From: Arenibacter antarcticus
GTDB lineage: Bacteria; Bacteroidota; Bacteroidia; Flavobacteriales; Flavobacteriaceae
Assembly: GCF_041320605.1 (NCBI RefSeq)
Contig: NZ_CP166679.1
Location: forward strand, 620,001-684,000
Length of the DNA: 64,000 nucleotides
Direction: 5' to 3'
The notes below the pieces were generated by a model. That model made no database searches and had not been told where the DNA came from. It worked only from the letters and a program-made list of their open reading frames with translations. The translations under genes were made by a program, and so were the position numbers. Of this stretch, positions 1 to 9,130 are shown piece after piece; the first letter of the stretch is position 1; each line of letters starts with the position of its first letter.

Positions 1-155
1 AAATAAACAAAGGATATTTGGATTACATCAAGAGTTTTCCGGAGCAAAACAATCTTCTCATCGATATTAGCGAGATGGATTTTATTGAAAACACGGCCGA
101 TTACGAACAAATCCTAAGCAAGATCCAGACCTATGCGGTAAAATTAGCGCTTTGA
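1..155 (+). CDS. deoxynucleoside kinase family protein, C-terminal end (partial)
   Basis: An open frame enters the window (codons in phase with position 3) and stops with TGA at 153-155. The visible tail of about 50 residues includes GYLDYIKSFPE, then LLIDISEMDF, then a short DYEQILSKI helix. This resembles the end of Bacteroidota deoxyadenosine/deoxycytidine kinases, which finish with a hydrophobic strand containing a D-x-x-x-x-F motif and a final helix. Such enzymes phosphorylate deoxynucleosides for salvage. The catalytic P-loop would lie upstream, outside the window, so the family call rests only on the tail. The gene faces the TrmH-family gene, with 25 nt between the two stop codons. Confidence 0.6.
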   Translation, partial: INKGYLDYIKSFPEQNNLLIDISEMDFIENTADYEQILSKIQTYAVKLAL

Positions 156-180
156 GCTAGTATTGCATCATCCAAAATTA

Positions 181-738
181 TCACTTCGCCTGCAATTTCG
201 CCCAAAGGTCCCAAACCACGATCCCAACACTTACCGAAATATTTAAAGAATGCTTTGTCCCGTATTGGGGGATTTCCAATACCCCATCACTTTGGGATAC
301 TACTTTTTGAGAAACACCCTTCACCTCGTTTCCAAAGACTACAGCATATTTTTTGTCCTGCTCACATTCAAAGTCGCTCAACATTTGCGCATTCTCTGCC
401 TGTTCCACGGAATATACCTGATACCCATTTTTTTGTAAATCCTGCACCAATTCCAAGGCATCCTCATGATATTCCCAGGCCACACTGTCCGTAGCCCCAA
501 GGGCAGTCTTATGGATCTCTTTATGTGGCGGGGTAGCTGTAATACCACAGAGATAAATTTTTTCGATCAAAAAAGCATCGGCGGTTCTAAAAACAGAACC
601 AATATTGTTAAGGCTCCTCACATTGTCTAACACAATACAGATGGGAGTCTTTTTGTGCTGTTTAAACTCCTCTACATTAAGTCGGTCTAATTCACTATTT
701 TCTAATTTACGCATTCTCAATTTTAAATTATCAACCAA
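181..738 (-). CDS. TrmH/SpoU-family RNA methyltransferase
   Basis: The 185-residue product carries the three SpoU-family signatures. Motif 1 is N-I-G-S-V-F-R-T near residue 46. Motif 2 is VFGNEVKGV near residue 135. Motif 3, IPQYGTKHSLNISVSVGI, is close to the C-terminus. These form the trefoil-knot site that binds S-adenosylmethionine, so the protein should 2'-O-methylate a ribose in tRNA or rRNA. It is a minimal single-domain form with no L30e-like RNA-binding domain; about 40 charged N-terminal residues precede the fold. It is divergent from mutS and shares the 143-bp spacer with it, an arrangement I recall as common in flavobacteria. The target nucleotide cannot be deduced. Confidence 0.88.
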   Translation of the reverse strand: MVDNLKLRMRKLENSELDRLNVEEFKQHKKTPICIVLDNVRSLNNIGSVFRTADAFLIEKIYLCGITATPPHKEIHKTALGATDSVAWEYHEDALELVQDLQKNGYQVYSVEQAENAQMLSDFECEQDKKYAVVFGNEVKGVSQKVVSQSDGVLEIPQYGTKHSLNISVSVGIVVWDLWAKLQAK

Positions 739-881
739 TTCTCCTCACTTTCAGAAAGAAAAAACGGCATATTATTCCACAAAGTTATCCCTAAAATATC
801 AACAATAGTAGGCATTCCAATAGATAAACCTTACTTTCGTTCCTATAATTCGGATACAAAAATAAGTTAATAAAATCGCTT

Positions 882-3497
882 TTGGCAGACTCAGGAAAGA
901 CAAAAAAGGTTACGCCTTTAATGAAACAGTACAATACCATAAAGGTGAAATATCCCGATGCTCTGCTATTGTTCAGAGTGGGCGATTTTTATGAGACTTT
1001 TGGGGAAGATGCCGTTAAGACGACTCAGATATTGGGAATTACGCTTACACACAGGAATAATGGCGGGGTCCGGACAGAATTGGCAGGGTTTCCTCACCAT
1101 TCCATTAACACCTATCTACCCAAATTGGTAAAGGCTGGGCAACGCGTGGCGATCTGCGATCAATTGGAAGATCCCAAACTCACCAAAACCATTGTAAAAA
1201 GGGGAGTAACGGAATTGGTAACCCCAGGGGTGGCCATGAACGATGATATTTTAACCGCAAAAAGCAACAATTTCCTGTGTGCGGTACATTTTGGCCGAAA
1301 TCGCTTGGGCATTGCCTTTGTGGACATTTCCACGGGGGAGTTTCTTACCTCAGAGGGGAATGAGGAACAGATTGACAAATTACTTCAGAATTTCTCGCCT
1401 AACGAAGTATTGGTCTCCAAGGCGAACAAAAAAGAATTTTTAGCGGTTTTCGGCACCCAGTTCCACACCTTTTTTACCGAAGATTGGGTATTTCAGGACG
1501 ATTATGCACTGGAATCACTCACCAATCACTTTAAAACCAAAAGCCTAAAGGGGTTTGGAGTGGATCATTTAAGTCATGGGATTGTGGCGGCAGGGGTAAT
1601 AATGCACTACCTGTCCGACACTCAGCACAGACAATTAAAACATATAAGCAGTCTACAGCGGATTGCGGAAGAGGAGCATATTTGGATGGATCGGTTTACG
1701 ATCCGAAATTTGGAACTCTACCACTCCAACAATCAGAATGCGGTTACCCTTTTAGAGGTGATAGACAGAACCCTTTCCCCAATGGGAGGTCGTATGTTAA
1801 AGCGTTGGCTTGCCCTTCCGCTTAAAAATATTGAGAAAATTAGGAGAAGGCATCAGGTTATTTCCCACTTACAGAAAGATGAGATCATTCTTCAGAAATT
1901 GAGGAACGCCATTAAAATGATTGGGGACTTGGAGCGATTAATTTCCAAGGTGGCTACGGGCAAAATAAATCCCAAGGAGGTGGTACAGTTAAAAAACTCT
2001 TTGGAAGCTATTGTTCCTATAAAGCAGCTTACCGTAAAAACCAAGAACGAGGCCCTTGGCCTCCTAGGGGATCAGATGCACGGATGCGAAATGCTCCGCA
2101 GCAAGATTAAGGAAATGCTGAATGAAGAGGCACCTGTTAATTTGGTAAAGGGGGGCACTATTGCCAAAGGCTATTCCCCAGAATTGGACGAGCTAAGAGG
2201 TTTGGCATTTTCAGGAAAGGATTATTTAGACAAAATGTTGGAACGCGAAACCAAGCGCACAGGGATCTCCTCCCTAAAAATAGCTTCCAACAACGTTTTT
2301 GGTTACTATATAGAAGTTAGAAACACTCATAAGGACAAGGTCCCTGCAGATTGGATCCGCAAGCAGACCTTGGTAAATGCGGAACGCTACATCACTGAGG
2401 AGCTCAAAGAATACGAAGCGAAAATTTTAGGTGCGGAGGAACGAATCCTAGGGTTGGAACAACAATTATTCTCCCAACTGGTAGTTTGGATGCAGGAATA
2501 TATAGCCCCTGTACAAAATAACGCCCATTTGGTGGCGCAGTTAGATTGCCTATGCGGTTTTACCCAATTGGCTATTGAAAATAACTACGTTGCCCCCGTC
2601 ATGGACGATTCCACCGAACTGTCTATTGTTGGTGGTCGCCATCCGGTAATTGAAAAACAATTGCCCTTGGGAGAGCAATATATTACCAACGACGTTACCC
2701 TTAACCGGGACGAGCAGCAGATTATAATGATCACAGGTCCGAACATGAGTGGTAAATCGGCCATACTAAGACAAACCGCCCTTATAGTGCTATTGGCGCA
2801 GATGGGCAGTTTTGTACCAGCTGATTCTGCCAAAATTGGGTATGTAGACAAAATATTCACCCGTGTAGGAGCCAGTGACAACATTTCTATGGGCGAATCT
2901 ACTTTTATGGTAGAAATGAACGAAACGGCCTCTATCCTTAACAACCTCTCTGAACGCAGTTTGGTGCTGTTGGATGAGATTGGTCGTGGGACCAGTACTT
3001 ATGACGGTATATCTATCGCCTGGGCCATATCGGAATACCTGCATGAACATCCGGCGAGGGCAAAAACACTTTTTGCTACGCATTACCACGAGCTGAACGA
3101 AATGACCAATACTTTTGACCGGATTAAAAACTACAATGTCTCGGTAAAGGAATTAAAGGACAATGTGCTCTTTTTACGTAAGCTGACCCCGGGGGGAAGT
3201 GAGCATAGCTTTGGGATTCATGTTGCTAAAATGGCGGGAATGCCCCAACAAGTGATCCAAAAAGCGAATAAGATTTTAAAGAAACTAGAAAAATCACATT
3301 CCAGTGAGGAGCTTACAGATAAGTTGCAGTTGGTGCAGAGTGAGATGCAACTTAGCTTCTTTAACTTGGACGACCCCTTATTGGAACAGATCAAAGAAGA
3401 GATTACCCATTTGGATATCAATACATTAACCCCTGTAGAAGCCTTGATGAAACTTAGTGAGATACAGCGATTGCTCACCAAAAAGAAGAACGCCTAA
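882..3497 (+). CDS. mutS: DNA mismatch repair protein MutS
   Basis: This is a full-length MutS (871 residues). The mismatch-reading Phe-X-Glu motif is F36-Y37-E38 in GDFYETF. Connector, lever and clamp domains follow. The C-terminal ABC-type ATPase has Walker A GPNMSGKS at 619-626 and Walker [16 protein letters not shown], then a THYHEL switch. It recognises mispairs and small loops as a dimer and recruits MutL. The frame can only be opened at a TTG (882); no ATG fits before the conserved MKQYNTIK segment except Met14, so TTG or Met14 is the start. The stop codon lies inside a short hairpin (CGCCTAA/TTAGGCG, 3491-3509) that lacks a clear T-tract. Confidence 0.97.
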   Translation: MADSGKTKKVTPLMKQYNTIKVKYPDALLLFRVGDFYETFGEDAVKTTQILGITLTHRNNGGVRTELAGFPHHSINTYLPKLVKAGQRVAICDQLEDPKLTKTIVKRGVTELVTPGVAMNDDILTAKSNNFLCAVHFGRNRLGIAFVDISTGEFLTSEGNEEQIDKLLQNFSPNEVLVSKANKKEFLAVFGTQFHTFFTEDWVFQDDYALESLTNHFKTKSLKGFGVDHLSHGIVAAGVIMHYLSDTQHRQLKHISSLQRIAEEEHIWMDRFTIRNLELYHSNNQNAVTLLEVIDRTLSPMGGRMLKRWLALPLKNIEKIRRRHQVISHLQKDEIILQKLRNAIKMIGDLERLISKVATGKINPKEVVQLKNSLEAIVPIKQLTVKTKNEALGLLGDQMHGCEMLRSKIKEMLNEEAPVNLVKGGTIAKGYSPELDELRGLAFSGKDYLDKMLERETKRTGISSLKIASNNVFGYYIEVRNTHKDKVPADWIRKQTLVNAERYITEELKEYEAKILGAEERILGLEQQLFSQLVVWMQEYIAPVQNNAHLVAQLDCLCGFTQLAIENNYVAPVMDDSTELSIVGGRHPVIEKQLPLGEQYITNDVTLNRDEQQIIMITGPNMSGKSAILRQTALIVLLAQMGSFVPADSAKIGYVDKIFTRVGASDNISMGESTFMVEMNETASILNNLSERSLVLLDEIGRGTSTYDGISIAWAISEYLHEHPARAKTLFATHYHELNEMTNTFDRIKNYNVSVKELKDNVLFLRKLTPGGSEHSFGIHVAKMAGMPQQVIQKANKILKKLEKSHSSEELTDKLQLVQSEMQLSFFNLDDPLLEQIKEEITHLDINTLTPVEALMKLSEIQRLLTKKKNA

Positions 3498-3593
3498 GGT
3501 TTTTAGGCGAGCGTTAAAAAGCGAGTATTTATATCATAAAATATTCAACCTGCGGGGATTACAATTATTTTGATTCTTTTTAGCAAAAAGTTC

Positions 3594-3623
3594 TTTGCTT
3601 TTTGGAGAATTATATTAAATTTG
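3594..3623 (+). promoter_or_regulatory. Bacteroidota-type promoter for the tRNA pair
   Basis: TTTG at 3594-3597, an 18-nt spacer, then TAAATTTG at 3616-3623 match the -33/-7 elements of the Bacteroidota primary sigma factor (TTTG, then TAnnTTTG). Transcription would start near 3630, about 35 nt before tRNA-Gly. The spacer is one base shorter than the usual 19-21. Confidence 0.6.
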
Positions 3624-3664
3624 CTCCCGCATTCGAGTAGGATGTGACGTTCATAAAACAAAAC

Positions 3665-3737
3665 GCGAAAATAGCTCAGCTGGTAGAGCGCCACCTTGCC
3701 AAGGTGGAGGTCGCGGGTTCGAATCCCGTTTTTCGCT
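3665..3737 (+). tRNA. tRNA-Gly (anticodon GCC)
   Basis: A complete cloverleaf can be drawn. The acceptor stem is GCGAAAA (3665-3671) with TTTTCGC (3730-3736). The D-loop contains AGCTGGTAGAG. The anticodon stem CCACC/GGTGG encloses loop TTGCCAA, giving anticodon GCC, and the T-arm contains GGTTCGAATCC. The discriminator is T and the CCA end is not encoded. Confidence 0.96.
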
Positions 3738-3787
3738 CATTTAACTTCCACGTTCTACCAAATGTGGAAACGCTGTATAAAGCAGAG

Positions 3788-3874
3788 GCTCGAGTGGTGG
3801 AATTGGTAGACACGTTGGACTTAAAATCCAATGGACATTAGTCCGTGCGGGTTCAAGTCCCGCCTCGAGTACCA
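3788..3874 (+). tRNA. tRNA-Leu (anticodon UAA)
   Basis: This is a class II tRNA with acceptor strands GCTCGAG (3788-3794) and CTCGAGT (3864-3870), discriminator A, and an encoded CCA at 3872-3874. Anticodon stem TTGGA/TCCAA encloses loop CTTAAAA, giving anticodon UAA. The extended variable arm (TGGACATTAGTCCGT) is typical of leucine tRNAs. Its tRNA-Gly neighbour lacks an encoded CCA. Confidence 0.95.
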
Positions 3875-3876
3875 AG

Positions 3877-3911
3877 ACCCTTGTTAATCAACTGATTTTC
3901 AAGGGTTTTTT
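3877..3911 (+). terminator. Rho-independent terminator after the tRNA pair
   Basis: ACCCTTG (3877-3883) pairs with CAAGGGT (3900-3906), and a run of six T follows (3906-3911). It begins right after the tRNA-Leu CCA end. Confidence 0.8.
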
Positions 3912-3973
3912 AGTTTACACCCTTATGTTTTCCCCACATAATTACATCCGAGATTAGTCATTTGATGTATGAT

Positions 3974-4358
3974 TTACACCTTTTTCAACCTGATTTTCCA
4001 AACCTCCTTTTCAATAAATAAATCTATTAACGGGTTCTTCCTTAGCTCATCAAAGTTAGCAACAAGATAATTGGCTACATCCTCAGGAGTAATATTATTG
4101 AACTTATCCAGCACCTTTTTACTATTCTCAACATCATTTAAGATACTTGTTTCAGTACCTCCTAACATCTCCCCCTCTCCCGTTAATAGCCATTCAGCAC
4201 TTATTTCCTGATATCCATTTAAAATACTGTTCTGTAGTCCTTTACCGCGGATTTTCTTCTAATAGCAATCCCTATACTATTGTTGGATGCCCCAATAGCC
4301 TTTTCAAAGTTGGAAATATTGGTTTCATAATGAGTTCAATTCTATCTATGGGTTTCAT
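3974..4358 (-). pseudogene. phage-type helix-turn-helix repressor, frameshifted remnant
   Basis: On the minus strand an ATG at 4358 opens with MKPIDRIELIMK, the usual start of Bacteroidota XRE-like repressors. A change of frame then gives NISNFEKAIGASNNSIGIA plus IRRKSAVKD, the helix-turn-helix. A second disruption with a small deletion leads to ILNGYQEISAEWLLTGEGEM, the conserved post-HTH helix. After that an intact 64-residue tail (3974-4168) runs to a stop. All three frames are needed to recover one continuous family match, so the gene is broken at two places. Only the tail is open as an ORF. No integrase or phage gene is nearby, so this looks like a relic of a lost prophage or mobile element next to the tRNA genes. 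Confidence 0.75.
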
Positions 4359-4459
4359 TAATATTTGTTTTTGTTAGTTTTTCTAATAAAAATACAGAAT
4401 TTAGAAAAACGAATAATTCAGTCTTAGATTAATAGTCAAATAAATATTACCGTTTGTAT

Positions 4460-4907
4460 AACCCTAAGCTATTTTAGTCAAGCTGCCTATCCAGTTTACA
4501 TTATTCACATGTTTGTATTATATGCCGGGGCCATGTTTATATTACCAATGGACATACCCATCATGTTAAAATTTATAAGCATTGTTGCTTTTACCGGTTT
4601 AGCGTGTTACCTCATTTATGAGTTCATTATCAGAAGAATCGGTTTTTTAAGACTTTTGTTGGGACTTAAGAATCTGTCATGGAAATTCAACATGGTAGAC
4701 AAGCAAAAATTAGAATTAAATAGATCAAGTAGAAAAGATATGCTGAACTTAGATAACCCATTAGATTTAGCGTTGAAAGACTTTTCCGAAACAGATAAAA
4801 AGAACACCAACATACGTTTACCCGAAAAATATTAAGGGGAAAGCTGTTATATTATTAGGTACATTATAGGTACTGAGCTATTTAATACAAGTGCATCATC
4901 CTTAAGA
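4460..4907 (+). repeat. direct repeat copy A: 3' fragment of an acyltransferase gene
   Basis: This segment matches 13501-13947 (copy B) at roughly 96% by eye, with scattered single-base changes and one 1-bp indel. It contains the last about 125 codons of an acyltransferase-3 family gene plus about 70 bp of downstream sequence. An ORF of 108 codons remains open at 4509-4835, but it has no promoter or N-terminus and should be a dead fragment. The repeat ends sharply at 4907, inside another broken gene. The fucoside locus (about 8.6 kb) lies between the two copies, so recombination between them could delete it. Confidence 0.9.
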
Positions 4908-5014
4908 TCAATAATCTTTTGGGCTTTCAACACATTGGCAGCTCCCAGAATTAATAGGAACACTCCCCATCGGGAAACCTCTAATAATACCTTGGGAACA
5001 AAAATTACTTTCAT
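4908..5014 (-). pseudogene. 5' stub of an exported-protein gene, cut at the repeat junction
   Basis: On the minus strand an ATG at 5014 begins a clear signal peptide: a basic start (MKVIFVPK), a hydrophobic core (GVFLLILGAA), and a cleavage-type NVLKAQ followed by KIIDLK. After the IDLK codons the sequence becomes repeat copy A, and the frame soon ends without a domain. This is therefore the first about 35 codons of a secreted protein, lying 36 bp downstream of the GH95 gene on the same strand. It was probably a further enzyme of the same utilisation locus. Its identity cannot be recovered from so little sequence. Confidence 0.6.
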
Positions 5015-5050
5015 AAAATCTCCAATATTTAGATAGTGGTCGGTCCTTTA

Positions 5051-7432
5051 TTAATTTAATGGTTGCAGTTCCCCATTCAGGGTCAATACTTGCCCTCCTA
5101 TTAAATTAACTTCAACTGTTTTATCTTGATACTTTACCTTTTTGGATTGGGTTACATTCGATAACAATCTCACCAGGGTTAATTCACCTTCTTTCCATTC
5201 CATATCCACTTGGATTCCACCCCTTACTTTCAGCCCAGAAATCTTTCCTGATGGCCATGCCTTGGGAAGCGCCGGTAGCAGATGAACTTCTCCGGAATGT
5301 GATTGTAGGAGCATCTCTGCCATTCCTGCTGTTGCCCCCATATTCCCATCCAATTGAAAGGGTGGGTGAGTGGAAAGTAAGTTGGTATAGACTCCACCTC
5401 CGTCCATCATGTTTACGCCATCTTCATGGACTAACTTCATGGCCCTTCTCAGCAATTTATAGGACCGATCTCCATCCAACAAACGGGCCCAAAAATTAAT
5501 TTTCCATCCAATGGACCATCCGGTTCCGTCGTCGCCTCTTGCATCCAATGATACTCTTGCAGCGTCTACTAGAGCTGGGGTCTCCAAAGTATTCACTTGA
5601 CTCCCTGGATACAGCGCATATAAATGGGAAACATGGCGGTGTTTGTTATTAGGATCATCCAAATCTTCCTTCCATTCCTGTAACTGGCCCCACTTCCCTA
5701 TTCTCAGTGGTAAAAGCTGTGCTTTTGCGGCAACTAGTTTCTCTTTGAAAGCCTTATCTTCACCCAGAACTTCGCTGGCCTTAATACAATTGGTAAAGAT
5801 ATCCCATGCAATTTCTATATCCATATACGCCCCAGTGGAAATTCCCCCATGTTCGGGAGAATACGAGGGAGAGGATACCAAGTATCCATCGGCATCTTTA
5901 GTAAGATAGTCCAACCAAAATTGGGCGGCCTCTTTCATTATGGGATACCCCTTCTCCTTTAGATAGGTACGGTCTCCGGAAAATTCATAATGCTCCCATA
6001 CATGTCGGCCGTACCAGGCCGCGCCTCCTGGGAAAAAGCCCCATGGAAAATCCCATCCCGGAGCGGTAAATCCAAATGGATTGTTCATGGTATTCACCAT
6101 CCACCCCTCGGCATTGAAAAAGTCCTTTGCCGATTTTCGGCCGGGAGCCCTTAATTTATCTATATAGTCTATTAATGGCTCATGGCTTTCTGATAAATTG
6201 GTGATTTCCGCAGGCCAATAGATCATTTGAATGTTGATATTAGCGTGATAATCGCTGGCCCAGGGCGGATTTGTCTTATTGTTCCATTTGCCCTGCAAGT
6301 TGGCAGGCATGGTACCTGGTCTGGAACTGCTGATAAGAAGGTAACGCCCGTATTGAAAATATAGGGTTTCCAAGGCAGAGTCTTCGTTGCCTGCAGCGTA
6401 CGCTTTTAGCCTTTCGTCCGTGGGAATGTTATTTTGGTCCGAGGATTCCAATTCAAAATTTACCCGTGAAAATAGGTTGGTGTAATCTTCTATGTGTTCC
6501 GATAAAAGTTGGTGGTAGTTCTTCTTTTTTAAGGCTTCAATTGTTTTTTGGTTTAACGCCTTATAATCCCTTCCATTATAATTGGGATATTCATTTTTAT
6601 AATCGGTTGCGGCGGTTAGGTACAACGTCAGCTTCTTTGCTGATCTCACCAGTAGTTCGCCATTTGTAAAGCTTAGTTTTTTACCATCAGAATCGATCAG
6701 CATCCTACTTTCCAATCCCATCCCGTTATTCTCCAGACTTCCGGACATAACGAGTTCTTTACCTTCCAAAAATATTGAAACGTTCTTATGGACTGTAGTT
6801 TGTTTGATGACGTAATCGATACCGTTTGGACTGTCATTTTCAAAATGGAAAACCAGAGTGCGACTAGGATAGCTAGCAAAATACTCACGTTTATGGTCCA
6901 CTCCATTTACGGTATAGGTAATGGCCGAGATCGCTTTGGAAATATCCAGTGTTCTTTTATAGTTTTTTGGCTCCCCCTCTTGTGCAGGTTTAATAAACAG
7001 GTCCCCAAAAGGCTGATAGGCCCCATACCCTTCTAAAACATCATTCCCAGCATCGGCCTTGATTATTCCGGTAAGTTCTTTATTTGCGAGTTGATGAGCT
7101 TCCTGATATTTACCCTCATTAAGTAAGCGTCTAACCTCTGGTAGGTGTTTATAAGCATTTTCCCGATTGCCTCCGTTATATTGGTCCCATTCGCCTTTCC
7201 CTCCCGTCCATAGGGTTTCTTCGTTAAACTGGATATGTTCTTCCTCTATGCCTCCAAAGATCATGGCTCCCATATAGCCGTTACCGATGGGCAACGCCTC
7301 CGTCATCCATTTTTGTGCCGGCTGATTATACCAAAGCTTTAATGGCTCATTTGTTTGTCCTACTAGGTTGTAAGTGGTAAAAAGAACGATTGTAATAAGG
7401 GCGCTGAAATAGCTACGTTTTTTAAAGTTCAT
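5051..7432 (-). CDS. alpha-L-fucosidase, glycoside hydrolase family 95
   Basis: The 793-residue product has a signal peptide (residues 1-25, ending VGQ). The GH95 N-terminal beta domain starts LWYNQPAQKWMTEALPIGNG, and an (alpha/alpha)6 barrel follows. The catalytic residues of GH95 fucosidases have equivalents here: Asn398 and Asn400 in HANINIQM, Glu527 in SPEH and Asp695 in QLDGNMGA. The family cleaves alpha-1,2 (some members 1,3/1,4) L-fucosyl or L-galactosyl residues by inversion. It is third in the susC-susD-GH95 order and should act on glycans bound by that pair, in the periplasm or at the outer membrane. The 227-bp gap from susD holds a hairpin. Substrate linkage cannot be read from the sequence. 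Confidence 0.95.
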   Translation of the reverse strand: MNFKKRSYFSALITIVLFTTYNLVGQTNEPLKLWYNQPAQKWMTEALPIGNGYMGAMIFGGIEEEHIQFNEETLWTGGKGEWDQYNGGNRENAYKHLPEVRRLLNEGKYQEAHQLANKELTGIIKADAGNDVLEGYGAYQPFGDLFIKPAQEGEPKNYKRTLDISKAISAITYTVNGVDHKREYFASYPSRTLVFHFENDSPNGIDYVIKQTTVHKNVSIFLEGKELVMSGSLENNGMGLESRMLIDSDGKKLSFTNGELLVRSAKKLTLYLTAATDYKNEYPNYNGRDYKALNQKTIEALKKKNYHQLLSEHIEDYTNLFSRVNFELESSDQNNIPTDERLKAYAAGNEDSALETLYFQYGRYLLISSSRPGTMPANLQGKWNNKTNPPWASDYHANINIQMIYWPAEITNLSESHEPLIDYIDKLRAPGRKSAKDFFNAEGWMVNTMNNPFGFTAPGWDFPWGFFPGGAAWYGRHVWEHYEFSGDRTYLKEKGYPIMKEAAQFWLDYLTKDADGYLVSSPSYSPEHGGISTGAYMDIEIAWDIFTNCIKASEVLGEDKAFKEKLVAAKAQLLPLRIGKWGQLQEWKEDLDDPNNKHRHVSHLYALYPGSQVNTLETPALVDAARVSLDARGDDGTGWSIGWKINFWARLLDGDRSYKLLRRAMKLVHEDGVNMMDGGGVYTNLLSTHPPFQLDGNMGATAGMAEMLLQSHSGEVHLLPALPKAWPSGKISGLKVRGGIQVDMEWKEGELTLVRLLSNVTQSKKVKYQDKTVEVNLIGGQVLTLNGELQPLN

Positions 7433-7567
7433 TAGTCCAATTTAATATTCATTTTCGTTGTACAATTATTTCCAGATACGCTGGAAACAATTATTGGTAG
7501 AATTCGATCCGAAAAAAAACAATTATTTATCGCTAGGAATTCTAGTTTTGCTTTACTCCGTAATAAA

Positions 7568-7602
7568 GATAATCCAGGAACTAAAAAGATTCCTGGACTA
7601 TC
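7568..7602 (-). promoter_or_regulatory. hairpin between susD and GH95
   Basis: GATAATCCAGGAA (7568-7580) and TTCCTGGACTATC (7590-7602) are complementary apart from one position, with a 9-nt loop. It lies in the susD-GH95 spacer. A T-rich stretch follows on the minus strand, so it could be a partial terminator or an mRNA-processing hairpin that sets the enzyme level below that of SusCD. Confidence 0.4.
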
Positions 7603-7659
7603 TTGAAACTCCCTATTATAAAACTAGTTTAAAAGGGAAAGTAGTATTTGTATAGAAAC

Positions 7660-9120
7660 TTAGTAGTCCGGATTCTGCTCCAACACTCCTTGGCTCTTAT
7701 CAATTTCAGATTGTGGTAAAGGCCAGTGATAAAACCGTTCTTCAAAAGTATAATCCAGCACACCGTCCGATATGTTATTCAATACTTCTTCAGCAATTCT
7801 CCATCTTTTAAGGTCATAATATCTTAAGCCCTCAAAAGCCAGCTCAATTCTCCGTTCATAACGGATAATCTCCCGCATCTGATCTTTTGTTAGTCCTACT
7901 GTGATATCCAACATACCAGCGCGATCACGGATTGCCGTAATAGCATCATAAACAGATTGGTCTGGGCCAACAAGTTCATTCTGTGCTTCAGCATACATCA
8001 ACAATACGTCCGCATATCTCAACAGTACCCAATCTTGCTGACTTTGGGTAGAATAACCATAAGGCATTAGACTAGGGCTAAGAAATTTCTTCACCCCATA
8101 TCCGGTGGGCAGGCCGTTGGAAGGGTTGTGAATATTGCCATCAAAATTCACTTCATCGGCATATATGGTTTTATCCAATCTAGGGTCTAGTGGGTCAAAG
8201 GCATCCACTAAATTCTGTAGGGGGCTAATTACCACCCAATCTCCATACCATTGATCCATAGAAGTAGAATTGTCCGGTGCCAAAAATTTGATGGAAAAGA
8301 TAATTTCTGGATTTCCTTCTTGGGTTCCGTCCCTAAAGACATCTTCAAAATTTTCGCTTAATTCATACCCCGCGCCCATTATTTCCAATGCTAGATCTCT
8401 TGCTTGGGTCATTATTCCAGAATCTGCTGTTCCAGTGTCTCCATAGGCAGCGAATAGCAACACCCTAAGTTTTAAGGCTTGTGCGGACGACTTAACTACA
8501 TGTCCGCCATTATCTGCATATAATTCAGAAGATAAGTTAGCAATTGCGGTATCAAGATCGGCCAATGACCGAGCCAAAACCTCATTTTCCGGAGCTTTGG
8601 GCTGAATCTGATTTTCCAGCGTTAGGGGTTCGGTTACAATAGGGACCGAACCGTAATTGGAGTACAGTTGAAAATAATAGAAACCACGCATAAACATAGC
8701 TTCACCTTCATACTTAGATTTGGTTGCACTATCTATTTCATCACCTTGAAAATTATTTAGTTGCTCAAGAAAAATATTGATTCGTGCAATTCCCTTATAG
8801 CTGCTACCGTAAACATCAGAAATATAGCCACCAGAAGTTGGCGAAATATTCCCTTGCACAATTGCCTGACTACCCCAATAACTATGTTGTCCATATCCGT
8901 TATCGGTAAGAACATCCCAGTTGGGCGCTCCTACTGAGAACATTCCATTTTGCATCTCTCCGTATATTGCGGTAAGCGCCATGTCAAAATCCTGTTGGGA
9001 TTTCCAAAAATCACCGCTAGATAATTTATCCAAGGGATTTTTGTCCAGTGCATCCTTTTCACATCCTACAAAACTGATACAGAGGATACTTAAAACTATT
9101 TGTAAAATATATCTTTTCAT
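7660..9120 (-). CDS. susD: RagB/SusD-family glycan-binding lipoprotein
   Basis: The 486-residue protein has a lipoprotein signal ending FVGC (Cys20), followed by the typical LDKNPLDKLSSGDFW. Family hallmarks include FMRGFYYFQLYSNYGSVPIVTEP near residue 145, and near the C-terminus IRYERRIELAFEGLRYYDLKRW and WPLPQSEID. SusD proteins sit on the outer surface as the lid of the SusC transporter and bind oligosaccharide. Only 10 bp separate it from the susC stop codon, so the two are co-transcribed. At 486 residues it is slightly shorter than average. The paired GH95 gene suggests a fucosylated ligand. Confidence 0.95.
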   Translation of the reverse strand: MKRYILQIVLSILCISFVGCEKDALDKNPLDKLSSGDFWKSQQDFDMALTAIYGEMQNGMFSVGAPNWDVLTDNGYGQHSYWGSQAIVQGNISPTSGGYISDVYGSSYKGIARINIFLEQLNNFQGDEIDSATKSKYEGEAMFMRGFYYFQLYSNYGSVPIVTEPLTLENQIQPKAPENEVLARSLADLDTAIANLSSELYADNGGHVVKSSAQALKLRVLLFAAYGDTGTADSGIMTQARDLALEIMGAGYELSENFEDVFRDGTQEGNPEIIFSIKFLAPDNSTSMDQWYGDWVVISPLQNLVDAFDPLDPRLDKTIYADEVNFDGNIHNPSNGLPTGYGVKKFLSPSLMPYGYSTQSQQDWVLLRYADVLLMYAEAQNELVGPDQSVYDAITAIRDRAGMLDITVGLTKDQMREIIRYERRIELAFEGLRYYDLKRWRIAEEVLNNISDGVLDYTFEERFYHWPLPQSEIDKSQGVLEQNPDY

Positions 9121-9130
9121 GATTTTATCT

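Noticed and set aside
3491-3509. Terminator at the mutS stop codon
   Set aside because: A 7-bp stem is present, but no T-tract follows; too weak to call.
7458-7655. 65-codon plus-strand frame between susD and GH95
   Set aside because: It spans the intercistronic hairpin, shows no family features and has no promoter; probably accidental.
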